64,000 nt of DNA from Planococcus maritimus (GTDB taxonomy: Bacteria > Bacillota > Bacilli > Bacillales_A > Planococcaceae), in assembly GCF_001687625.2 (NCBI RefSeq), contig NZ_CP016538.2, positions 2,696,501 through 2,760,500 of the forward strand. The letters are read 5' to 3'. A program made the translations under genes and the position numbers. The notes under the pieces are model-generated. The model was not told the DNA's origin. It saw nothing but the letters and a program-made list of their open reading frames with translations, and did not search any database. Positions 1 through 7,726 of this stretch are shown here, in pieces (the stretch's first letter is position 1; every line of letters starts with the position of its first letter).

Positions 1-821
1 CTTGAAATCAGTAGGATGGACATCGTTTCTTTAAAGTGCCTCATGTCATTGATGGAAGTGATGTTCATATTGGCCATGACCATCCCCATCGCTGTAACTG
101 CAAGTAACCCGGTTTCGTGCATGACAATATCGGAGATGACAAAAGTCAACAACACCACACCGAAAACCATTGGCGATTTGAGGAATTCAGGAATCTGCCC
201 GCGTTCGAACATCGCCCCCATCCCAAAGCCTGCCACTGCACCCAAGATAATCGCAAAAAGCGCTGCAAGGAAAAACAATCCGAATGCAGCCGCAGTCACT
301 TCTCCTTCGGCAAATAATACAAATTGGAAAGCGAACAGCGCGAGCAAGGCGCCGAACGGGTCGACGATAATACCTTCCCATTTCAATAATGCGGCTGGCC
401 GAGCTTTTAACTTAGCCTGGCGAAGCAGCGGCATGATCACGGTCGGGCCTGTGACGATAAACAAACCGCCAATGACAAATGATACGGCCCATGACAGCCC
501 AGCCACATAATGAGAAGCCAAGGTACCGCCACCCCAGGCAAGCAAGGCACCGAACGTAACGATGCGCCACACAGGCTTACTGAAACCGCGGATTTCTTTG
601 AAATTCAAGTTCAAGCTGCCTTCGAATAAGATAATCGCAACAGCAAGCGACACTAGTGGCCTGAATAAATCCCCAAAACTTTCATCCGGGGAGATGACAT
701 TAAAAATCGGGCCAATCAATAACCCGGCAATGGACATCAACACAATCGCAGGAAGGCGGAGACGCCAGGCGATCCACTGTGACAGAACGCCGAGGAAAAT
801 AATTAACATAATATCGAACAA
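1..821 (-). CDS. CPA1-family Na+/H+ antiporter, 3' end cut by the window edge
   Basis: Integral membrane cation:proton antiporter, expected to exchange Na+ for H+ at the cytoplasmic membrane. The visible N-terminal ~270 residues are a run of hydrophobic helices with the CPA1 landmarks VTGPTVIMPLL and, further on, WEGIIVDPFGA, which holds the acidic residues of the ion site. The C-terminal part lies outside the window. The start is uncertain. The frame is closed upstream by TGA at 840-842 and the first ATG is at 809. TTG at 821 is used here, but an AGGAAG ribosome site sits correctly spaced before an ATC codon at 833-831, which would give the usual N-terminus beginning D-S-L-L-F-D. The family is sure, the exact start is not. 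Confidence 0.85.
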   Translation of the reverse strand, partial: MFDIMLIIFLGVLSQWIAWRLRLPAIVLMSIAGLLIGPIFNVISPDESFGDLFRPLVSLAVAIILFEGSLNLNFKEIRGFSKPVWRIVTFGALLAWGGGTLASHYVAGLSWAVSFVIGGLFIVTGPTVIMPLLRQAKLKARPAALLKWEGIIVDPFGALLALFAFQFVLFAEGEVTAAAFGLFFLAALFAIILGAVAGFGMGAMFERGQIPEFLKSPMVFGVVLLTFVISDIVMHETGLLAVTAMGMVMANMNITSINDMRHFKETMSILLIS

Positions 822-917
822 TAAGCTGTCGATGGCATCTCACTTCCTTTTTTCGTTTTTTGTTATTATATAGGAGTAGTAGTGCGCAATGAAAGCGAGA
901 AGCGCCAAGCGTATGGA

Positions 918-945
918 TTTAAATTTTCTCTATTTGTGGTACAAT
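918..945 (+). promoter_or_regulatory. Candidate sigma-A promoter for the small SE1832-type gene
   Basis: A TACAAT -10 box at 940-945 is preceded by a weak TTTAAA -35 at 918-923 with a 16-base spacer. The next start codon lies about 25 bases downstream. The -35 match is poor, so confidence is moderate. Confidence 0.4.
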
Positions 946-970
946 ACAGAGAAAAACTAGGGTGATTTGG

Positions 971-1153
971 TTGAACAAGCAGGAAATTGAATACGCAATC
1001 GCCGAATTGAAGAGCGATTACGTACGCCAACAGGGTGATATTGAAAAACTAGAAACGACCGGCCACACAAAAATGGTCGACAAAGCCGAAGAACGGCTTG
1101 AAAAAATGGAACAGCGTCTTGCGGAATTAAACAAAAAACTCGCGGAACTTTAA
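971..1153 (+). CDS. SE1832-family small coiled-coil protein
   Basis: A small, highly charged cytosolic protein of 60 residues that resembles the SE1832 family of Bacillales; its function is unknown. Almost the whole length is predicted helix rich in E, K, L and A, with a coiled-coil-like second half (EERLEKMEQRLAELNKKLAEL pattern of leucines, about residues 36-60). The TTG start at 971 is preferred because AGGGTG lies 6 bases upstream; an in-frame GTG at 962 overlaps that ribosome site. A terminator-like hairpin overlaps its stop codon and lies before yfmM, so the two genes may be only partly co-transcribed. Confidence 0.75.
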   Translation: MNKQEIEYAIAELKSDYVRQQGDIEKLETTGHTKMVDKAEERLEKMEQRLAELNKKLAEL

Positions 1154-1168
1154 CCGCGGTTTTTTTTA
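1141..1168 (+). terminator. Weak intrinsic terminator or attenuator between the small gene and yfmM
   Basis: CGCGG (1141-1145) and CCGCG (1154-1158) form a short stem followed by G and eight T. It overlaps the end of the preceding gene and lies 23 bases before the yfmM start. Confidence 0.6.
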
Positions 1169-1190
1169 TGGAAAGTGGAGGAACACATAA

Positions 1191-2756
1191 ATGAGTTTAT
1201 TAACAGTAGAAAACCTAAGCCACACATTCGGTGACCGTACTTTATTCAATGACATTTCGTTTCGGTTAGTCGAAGGAGAACATGTCGGACTCGTCGGGGC
1301 AAACGGCGTCGGCAAATCGACATTGATGAATATTTTGACAGGCAAACAAATTCACGATGGCGGCAAAGTCGAATGGCAGCCGAAGACCCACTACGGCTAT
1401 TTGGACCAGCATACGCAACTCGCACCTGGCCGTACCATCCGTCAAACTTTGCAAGATGCCTTCTTGCCACTTTACGAAAAAGAAAAAGAATTGAATGACA
1501 TCGCCATGCAAATGGGCGAAGCCGATCCTGAGCAACTCGAATCATTGCTCGAACAAATGGCTGAAGTACAAGATGCACTCGATGCCGGCGATTTTTATAC
1601 CTTGGATGTCAAAGTGGACGAAATCGCACGTGGGCTTGGGCTCGATGCTATCGGTCTTGAGCGCAACGTGGAATCTCTCTCCGGCGGCCAGCGGACCAAA
1701 CTTCTTTTGGCCAAACTATTGCTGGAAAAACCGAAAGTATTACTTCTGGATGAGCCGACCAACTATTTGGATGAAGAACATATCCAATGGCTCGTCAATT
1801 ACTTGAAAAACTATCCGCATGCTTTCCTTTTGATTTCGCATGATACGGAATTCATGAGTTCAGTAACCGGCGTTATTTTCCACCTGGAATTCTCCCGACT
1901 GAACCGTTACACTGCTTCTTATGAGAAATTCATCGAGCTTGCGGAACTGGCGAAAAAGCAACACCTTGAAGCATACGAAAAACAAGAAGATATGATCAAG
2001 AAAACCGAGACCTTCATTGCGAAAAACAAAGCCCGTGCTTCGACGACTGGACGCGCAAAATCCCGTCAGAAGCAGTTGGACCGTATGGACCGCATTGAAA
2101 AACCGGAAATGGCCGCGAAGCCGCAATTCGCCTTCAAGGAAACGCGCAGCCCAAGCCGTTACGTTGTTGAAGCAGAAGCGCTCCGCATCGGTTACGACAA
2201 GCCGCTGTTGCCGCCGTTGTCGTTCATGATTGAACGCGGTGAAAAAATTGCGCTTGTCGGCATGAACGGAGTCGGGAAATCGACTTTGCTAAAGACAATG
2301 CTTGGCAAGATCAAGCCGCTTGATGGCGACGTCATCCGCGGGGAATACTTGACGCCTAGCTATTTCGAGCAGGAAGTCAAAGCACCTACCCACCGGCCGA
2401 TCGATGAAATCTGGGATGCGTATCCTTCGATGGATCAGGGACAAGTGCGCGGTGCTCTTGCCCGCACCGGCTTGAAGAGCGAACACATCGGCCGCCCGAT
2501 GAACCAATTGAGCGGTGGCGAGCAAGCGAAAGTGCGCTTGTGTAAGTTGATGCTGGAAGAAAGCAACTGGCTGATCTTCGATGAACCGACGAATCACTTG
2601 GATATCGATGCGAAAGCCGAACTCAAGCGTGCGATGCAAGCTTATAAAGGCACGATCGTGCTCGTCAGCCACGAACCGGATTTTTACGACGGCTTGGCGA
2701 CGAAAGTATGGAATGTTGAAGACTGGATCGAAGCCGGCAAGCAAACAGAAGCATAA
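1191..2756 (+). CDS. yfmM: ABC-F family ATPase, YfmM-like
   Basis: A soluble, duplicated ATPase of the ABC-F group (521 residues), whose characterised members act on the ribosome rather than on transport. The first nucleotide-binding domain has Walker A GANGVGKST (about 36-44), signature LSGGQ (about 163) and Walker B LLLDEPTNYLDE. The second has GMNGVGKST (about 357), LSGGEQ and LIFDEPTNHLD. Between them is a charged linker of about 80 residues (the P-site tRNA interaction motif region). There are no membrane segments. The length and sequence agree best with Bacillus subtilis YfmM as I recall it. The GGAGG site 9 bases upstream fixes the ATG. Whether it gives antibiotic resistance or acts as a housekeeping translation factor cannot be told from sequence. 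Confidence 0.9.
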   Translation: MSLLTVENLSHTFGDRTLFNDISFRLVEGEHVGLVGANGVGKSTLMNILTGKQIHDGGKVEWQPKTHYGYLDQHTQLAPGRTIRQTLQDAFLPLYEKEKELNDIAMQMGEADPEQLESLLEQMAEVQDALDAGDFYTLDVKVDEIARGLGLDAIGLERNVESLSGGQRTKLLLAKLLLEKPKVLLLDEPTNYLDEEHIQWLVNYLKNYPHAFLLISHDTEFMSSVTGVIFHLEFSRLNRYTASYEKFIELAELAKKQHLEAYEKQEDMIKKTETFIAKNKARASTTGRAKSRQKQLDRMDRIEKPEMAAKPQFAFKETRSPSRYVVEAEALRIGYDKPLLPPLSFMIERGEKIALVGMNGVGKSTLLKTMLGKIKPLDGDVIRGEYLTPSYFEQEVKAPTHRPIDEIWDAYPSMDQGQVRGALARTGLKSEHIGRPMNQLSGGEQAKVRLCKLMLEESNWLIFDEPTNHLDIDAKAELKRAMQAYKGTIVLVSHEPDFYDGLATKVWNVEDWIEAGKQTEA

Positions 2757-2761
2757 GTTGA

Positions 2762-2805
2762 AAACCCGCTGTACACGACGTTTTACGTGTGCAGCGGGTT
2801 TTTAT
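2762..2805 (+). terminator. Rho-independent terminator of yfmM
   Basis: AAACCCGCTG and CAGCGGGTTT form the base of a long stem extended by ACACG/CGTGT, followed by TTTTTATT. Confidence 0.9.
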
Positions 2806-2889
2806 TAGATATAAGCAGGTTATGGGAAAACTCTGCGCGATTGAGTAGTAGATAAAGAGAGAGAGAGTTTGATTGTGGAATCGTTCTCA

Positions 2890-3590
2890 CATTCTATTCA
2901 TGCTTCATCTTACTAGTCGCCGCCTGGCTTTGGGTTGGCCTTTTGCAATAAGCCAAGAAAACCACTTGTCTTATTGCGTCGGCTCACCCCTTGACGCTTG
3001 GCGGCTTGAAAATTTCATTGGTTCAGGTACGTTTAACTAGATCTGCTTCTTTATACGTTGCCGGCTAGTGGGGGAATCGCTTCCCGGGTCTAGTTTTAAT
3101 TAGGATAGTTAAGCTTTGATTGCGGCACCGGTTTTGTGTTCGATTGATGCTTCGTGTGGGTAGTCGCCGCCGGGCTTTGGGTTGGCCTCTTGCAATAAGC
3201 CAGGAAAAGCACCTGTCTTATTGCGTCGGCTCACCCCTTTACGCTTGGCGGCTGAGTGATTCCGTTGCACGTAAATTGTTAAGTAGAGCCTCTTCTTTAC
3301 ACGTTGCCGGCTAGCGGGGGAATCGCTTCCCGGGTCTAGTTTTAATTAGGATAGTTAAGCTTTGATTGCGGCACCGGTTTTGTGTTCGATTGATGCTTTG
3401 TGTGGGTAGTCGTCGCCTCGCTTTGGGTTGGCCTCTTGCAATAAGCCAGGAAAAGCACCTGTCTTATTGCGTTGGCTCACCCCTCTACGCTTGGCGGCTG
3501 AGTGATTCCGTTGCACGTAAATTGTTTAAGTAGATCTGCTTCTTTACACGTTGCCGGCTAGTGGGGAAATCGCTTCCCGGGATGCAGTAT
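2890..3590. repeat. Tandem repeat array A: three ~247-bp units with conserved hairpins
   Basis: Unit starts at about 2914, 3161 and 3407 give periods of 247 and 246 bp; the third unit is cut short near 3585. Each unit carries a 58-nt hairpin (2932-2989, 3179-3236, 3425-3482) built from an outer 9-bp stem, an 8-bp GCAATAAG/CTTATTGC stem and a 4-bp apical stem. An outer GCCGCC/GGCGGC pairing surrounds it. About 120 bp later comes a second hairpin, GGGAA-TCGC-TTCCC, bounded by CTAG in the first two units. Short open frames in the array differ between units and have no convincing ribosome sites, so it is treated as non-coding. It lies between convergent genes. Array B (22641-23523) is a diverged relative. 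Confidence 0.9.
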
Positions 3591-4069
3591 CTGGTCATGT
3601 GGTGCTTGAACCAAATATCTTGTTAGAAGTTTGGGGCTAAAACCTCATTTTCTTTGATGTAAACGATATGAGCTACAAAAGGTGACGCATTTACCCATTT
3701 TCTATCGAGTAGATAGAAGAAAGTTTCTTCCATTCGAAAAATAGAGACGGAGTGGAAGGGGTGAATGGATGGCGTGGGGAAGCTGAGTCCATTCATTTGC
3801 GACGCATTTGCGCAGCAGATGTTTTCGTGCGATGCCCGAACATAGTGAGGGTTGAGCAGATGTGGGAGCCACGCGTATCAAGCGATGCTCGAACACCGAG
3901 AAATTTGGCACATTGGCTAGGCACCCGCCCCATCTCCGGGCAGCTGAAAGCGCGACGTCCTGTCGCATCAGCTGCATGACTCGCATCCTGCGAGCCCCAA
4001 GCGTGTCCCTGCACGCAGGCGACTGGTGAGAGCTACTACACTTGCTTTGTCATGTCTTTTTACTCCCCT
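3591..4069. other. Gene-free stretch with a cluster of short hairpins
   Basis: No plausible gene was seen here. The first part is ordinary intergenic sequence. The part from about 3750 is more GC-rich and holds several short perfect stems: 3952-3966 (5 bp), 3980-3994 (6 bp) and 4001-4016 (5 bp), plus a weak 3-bp stem at 3929-3940. Read on the minus strand, each loop contains GGA. This strand would be the 3' extension of the phospholipase D-like transcript, for which no terminator is visible. Confidence 0.5.
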
Positions 4070-5518
4070 TTAGTAAGTCGTCAGCTTGAAGAGTTTTTGG
4101 AAGTTGTAGATGCCGCGCTGCCAGAAGGTGAACCCGTCTTGATATTCTTCTAGGTCGAGTGTGTACAAAGCGTCTTCATTATTCCACAGCCGATCGAAAT
4201 ACGTATCCAGTTCGACGACCAAATCGCTGTCGGTCGGTGCTTTGATCAGGATGTCCGACTCGAGATTATAGTCCATTAACGTCCGCTCGGTCATATTTGC
4301 GGACCCTCCCATAATAATCGTTTCTTCGCCGCTTTGAATCATGATGGTCTTTGTGTGGAATTGCCCGACTACCGGATTGTACCAACGGACTTCTAAGGAA
4401 TCGCCCGCTGCATCGACCATGCCATTCACCGCCGGACGATTCGGCAAACCGGTCTTCTCATTGCCGAATGCATTTTCATTTGGATCGAGTACGAGCTGTA
4501 CTTCGACACCGCGTTTCGACGCCTCTTCCAAGCTCTTGACTACACTCGTCTCAGATAAGTAGAACATAGCCATCTGAATGCTATCGCCTTTTTCAGTGCT
4601 GTCCAAGTGCTTCAACAACTCCTCCAATATTTGCCTCTCGGTCAGGTATTGCACTTCATAATCGCCTGTTTGTTCGGGCATTTCTGCTCTTGGGAAATCA
4701 GGGCCTCCGGACAATTTCGAGACGGCTTCTTCGGCTTCTAGAATATCGTCAAGCACGGGCCCACTAACACGAAATGCCATATTGCCGTGCAAACCGCTCG
4801 CATTGTGTGGATTGGCTGAACTGACGATTGCTTCGTGTTCTGAAACGACCGTCTTCCGGTGGTTTGCTTTGATGTTCATTAATTGCATATATGATGACAG
4901 AGTCATATCGGGCGCGTCGCTCGACATCGCGTTTGCTATCCAGCCTTCTCCATCGTTATCGAACCATTGAAAGATTACTCGGTAGAGTCCTGAATATAGA
5001 GGCATTGAATCGCGCAATTTGTCGAGGTCGGTGATGATCACTTCCACCCCTTCCGCCTCCAAGGTTTCCAACAGCAAGCTTTCGTAGGATCCGTAGCCAA
5101 GGTTCAGCGGGTCGGTGATGAAATAGATCGGAAAATCAGGGTTTTCCCGCTTTTTCTCAACGATGTGATCGGCTAGGCGCTCAGCGATGGCTGGATAAGC
5201 CGTATCGGTATCGTTGTAATTATCGAATAGAAACAAATCGAGCACGAGAAATTCTTCTGCTTCATCAATCAGTTCGTAAATTTCATCAAAAATTCGCAGT
5301 TCGCTTTCTAAACCCGTTCCTTCTTTATCCTGCGCGTAGCTGAGGTCGTAAATCATTTCCACCTGTTCGACACCATGCAGGTCGCCAGCAAATGAAACGC
5401 CTTCCGGCAAGGGTTTAAATGTATGCCATATTATGACCATGATGTACAAAGCAGCAAGTACACCTACAACACCCATGATGATACGCCTGCGCTTGCTGTA
5501 ATTCTTGATTCGTTTCAT
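4070..5518 (-). CDS. Membrane-anchored phospholipase D superfamily protein
   Basis: A 482-residue protein with a basic N-terminus and one membrane anchor (about residues 13-33), then an extracytoplasmic two-domain PLD fold. Phosphatidyltransferases and phospholipases of this family use two HxK motifs. Here they are NHRKTVVSEHE (His about 220) and FHTKTIMIQSG (His about 388), each followed by the usual small-residue SAN (VSSAN, GGSAN). The Asp normally found five residues after Lys is Glu in the first motif and Gln in the second, so activity may differ from classic cardiolipin synthases. AAAGGAGTGGGAG precedes the ATG. It sits downstream of the ECF sigma gene but is separated from it by a terminator. 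The substrate is not predictable. Confidence 0.85.
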   Translation of the reverse strand: MKRIKNYSKRRRIIMGVVGVLAALYIMVIIWHTFKPLPEGVSFAGDLHGVEQVEMIYDLSYAQDKEGTGLESELRIFDEIYELIDEAEEFLVLDLFLFDNYNDTDTAYPAIAERLADHIVEKKRENPDFPIYFITDPLNLGYGSYESLLLETLEAEGVEVIITDLDKLRDSMPLYSGLYRVIFQWFDNDGEGWIANAMSSDAPDMTLSSYMQLMNIKANHRKTVVSEHEAIVSSANPHNASGLHGNMAFRVSGPVLDDILEAEEAVSKLSGGPDFPRAEMPEQTGDYEVQYLTERQILEELLKHLDSTEKGDSIQMAMFYLSETSVVKSLEEASKRGVEVQLVLDPNENAFGNEKTGLPNRPAVNGMVDAAGDSLEVRWYNPVVGQFHTKTIMIQSGEETIIMGGSANMTERTLMDYNLESDILIKAPTDSDLVVELDTYFDRLWNNEDALYTLDLEEYQDGFTFWQRGIYNFQKLFKLTTY

Positions 5519-5586
5519 TTTCTCCCACTCCTTTGCTTCATTATAAGCGGAAGGATATCAAAAAAATATAAGTTATTATTTCCCAT

Positions 5587-5616
5587 ATAAAAACCCCAGC
5601 CGTTCATTGGCTGGGG
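5587..5616 (-). terminator. Terminator of the ECF sigma factor gene
   Basis: CCCCAGCC (5594-5601) pairs with GGCTGGGG (5609-5616). On the minus strand the stem is followed by TTTTTAT. Confidence 0.9.
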
Positions 5617-5627
5617 TTGGCTTCATA

Positions 5628-6164
5628 TTAGGCAATTACTACGTATTCGCGTGTTCTTACATCTTCTATCAGCATGTCTTTCAGGCGTTGCTTGCCACGA
5701 TGCAAGCGAGATTTTACGGTACCGATCGAGACCTTCATCGCTTCAGCAATTTCCACGAGTGAATACTGGTGGACATAAAAATAAACGATGGTGGTTCGGT
5801 AAATCGCATCCAACTCGGAAATCTTATGGCGGATCATGACTGATACGTCTTGTTTTTCCAATAGTTCTGCCGTTCCGGTTTCATCGGTTGGGATCAAATC
5901 CAAAAGGGAGACATCGAGCCCTTCCGGCTGATTGGCGATGTGCTTGCTGCGGCGTACATTTTTACGATAACGGTCGCGGAATGTATTCATACAGATCGTC
6001 GTCAGCCAAGCTTTAGCGTGATCGACTTCTGCGATTGAGGATTCATAGCGTACGACTTTCAGCCAAACTTCCTGCATCAAGTCTTCCGCTTCAGCTTTAT
6101 TGCGGGTAAGTTTCAGGCATAGATGATAGATATAGCGGTTATATTCGGCATATAGCTCTTCCAT
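5628..6164 (-). CDS. ECF-type RNA polymerase sigma factor
   Basis: An alternative sigma factor of 178 residues with only regions 2 and 4, the ECF architecture. Region 2 (about residues 5-70) includes the core-binding EDLMQEVWLKV segment. Region 4 (about 115-165) has the helix-turn-helix VEIAEAMKVSIGTVKSRLHRG that reads the -35 element. GGAGGT lies 7 bases before the ATG. No anti-sigma gene adjoins it: upstream is the CNNM gene with its own terminator, and downstream come a terminator and then the PLD gene. Its trigger and regulon are unknown. The leader contains a perfect inverted repeat CTTACAA-TG-TTGTAAG at 6248-6263. Confidence 0.88.
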   Translation of the reverse strand: MEELYAEYNRYIYHLCLKLTRNKAEAEDLMQEVWLKVVRYESSIAEVDHAKAWLTTICMNTFRDRYRKNVRRSKHIANQPEGLDVSLLDLIPTDETGTAELLEKQDVSVMIRHKISELDAIYRTTIVYFYVHQYSLVEIAEAMKVSIGTVKSRLHRGKQRLKDMLIEDVRTREYVVIA

Positions 6165-6270
6165 CGGTGTTACCTCCGTCCGGTGATCTTATGCCTTAAT
6201 TGTGCCTGAGATTCAGCTTACGCTCTATCGTTCCCTCTTTCAGTCTCCTTACAATGTTGTAAGAAACGAA

Positions 6271-6298
6271 AAAGCCGGCCTAGGTTCAGGCCGGCTTT
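6271..6298 (-). terminator. Terminator of the CNNM/CorC gene
   Basis: AAAGCCGGCC (6271-6280) pairs perfectly with GGCCGGCTTT (6289-6298), just past the stop codon of the minus-strand gene; the minus strand then reads TTTCG. Confidence 0.8.
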
Positions 6299-6301
6299 CT
6301 A

Positions 6302-7576
6302 TTACTGTCTTTTAACCGAGTTTTCGCTAACGGCTTCCGGTTCTTCGGGTTCAGCAATTTTCGTAATGGTTAAACGCTCGATGCGGTTTCTATCCATTTC
6401 GTTGACGATCACATGCAAGTTCTCGTAAGTAAATTCCTCGCCGGCCTCTGGCACATGGCCGAGTTGCTGCATGACAAAGCCTGCAATCGTATCATGGTCT
6501 TCTGGCACTTCAATCCCGAACATTTCGTTGACATCTTCGATTTCCAGGCGGCCATGACAAGACAATTGGCTCTCATTGATTTCAAAAACCAATTCGTCAT
6601 CTTCATCGTCTGTCTCATCTTCAATATCCTGTCCAATCATTTCCTCGATAATGTCTTCGTGCGTGACAATCCCGAGCGTTCCACCGTATTCATCCAGAAT
6701 GACAGCCATGTGTTTTTTCTTCGCCATCATCAATTTAAACACTTTCTCAACACTCACTGACTGCACGACGAACAACGGATTATCATCCATCAATTCTACC
6801 AGGTTCAAGTTCGGGTTCATCGACCACTCAATCAGCTTTTTAGAATAAAACAGGCCAACGACATTGTCCATGCTTTCTTCGTAGACTGGGTAACGCGTAT
6901 ACGAGGAATCCAAAATCAAGTCACGGACTTCTTCGTAGGTCATCTCGATGGAAATGCCGACGGTGTCCGTACGGTGTGTCGACATAACGTCCGATACGTC
7001 TTTATGCGGAAAATCGAGAACGCCTTTGATGCGCTCTGATTCGTCTGCTTCAAACGTCCCTTCAGTCGACGCGATATCGACCATCGTGCGCAGTTCCTCT
7101 TTGGTCATCGTCGCTTCCTTGACGCTGCCTTTGGAAATGATGCGGATGAAGATATTCGTGAACTGGGCAAGCAACCATGTCAGTGGTTTAAAGAGCACGA
7201 CCAAAAAACCGATAACCGGCGCTACAATATAAGCAATTTTATCTGCGAACGTCGCCGCAATGGTTTTTGGCAACACTTCCCCGAAAATAATCAGGATAAT
7301 CGTCAAGATGGCTGTCGCGAGCCCGACTTCCCATCCTTCTGTGATGGCAATCGTCGTGACAAGCGTAGGCAGCATGATATTGGATATATTATTACCGATC
7401 AAAATAGTCGTAATCATCCGGTCCGGCTTCGCGATTAATTTCTCAAGCTTCTGGGCTTTGACGTCCCCTTGCTCCGCGCGAAGATGGACCTTCATCCTAT
7501 TAACTGCCGTGAGTGCCGTTTCGCTTCCCGACAGGAAAAACGACATGATCAGAAATAATACCAATGCGATAAACAA
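6302..7576 (-). CDS. CNNM/CorC-family (HlyC/CorC) membrane protein
   Basis: Integral membrane protein of the CNNM/TlyC family, linked in other bacteria to Mg2+/Co2+ efflux or homeostasis. Domain order: a DUF21 membrane domain with about four helices (residues ~1-170, including SGSETALTAVNR), a CBS-domain pair (~190-320, with THEDIIEEMIGQDIEDE at its end) and a C-terminal CorC_HlyC domain (~340-405). The TTG start at 7576 is chosen because GGAGG lies 7 bases upstream. An in-frame ATG at 7636 would add 20 residues but has no properly spaced ribosome site. The gene is divergent from the M20 dipeptidase. The family is secure; the transported ion is inferred from relatives. Confidence 0.88.
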   Translation of the reverse strand: MFIALVLFLIMSFFLSGSETALTAVNRMKVHLRAEQGDVKAQKLEKLIAKPDRMITTILIGNNISNIMLPTLVTTIAITEGWEVGLATAILTIILIIFGEVLPKTIAATFADKIAYIVAPVIGFLVVLFKPLTWLLAQFTNIFIRIISKGSVKEATMTKEELRTMVDIASTEGTFEADESERIKGVLDFPHKDVSDVMSTHRTDTVGISIEMTYEEVRDLILDSSYTRYPVYEESMDNVVGLFYSKKLIEWSMNPNLNLVELMDDNPLFVVQSVSVEKVFKLMMAKKKHMAVILDEYGGTLGIVTHEDIIEEMIGQDIEDETDDEDDELVFEINESQLSCHGRLEIEDVNEMFGIEVPEDHDTIAGFVMQQLGHVPEAGEEFTYENLHVIVNEMDRNRIERLTITKIAEPEEPEAVSENSVKRQ

Positions 7577-7681
7577 ATTTACTTCCTCCAGTAAAATACA
7601 TATAAAATTTTTTCGAACTGTTTCCGTATTATCCATAATACCACAGCAATTTTCCTCTTGTCGAAAAGGACAACTTAGCTA

Positions 7682-7690
7682 TGCTATAAT
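7682..7690 (+). promoter_or_regulatory. Extended -10 promoter for the M20 dipeptidase
   Basis: TG-C-TATAAT at 7682-7690 is a perfect extended -10 box, 36 bases before the start codon. No good -35 is present at the usual distance, as is common for extended -10 promoters. Confidence 0.6.
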
Positions 7691-7726
7691 TTCCACATAC
7701 TAAAAATACTGGAAAGCAGGGATTTT

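Noticed and set aside
3120..3986. Frames of 64-94 codons in array A and in the gap after it
   Set aside because: They are not shared between repeat units, have no ribosome site, overlap on both strands and show biased compositions rich in Arg, Ser and Cys.
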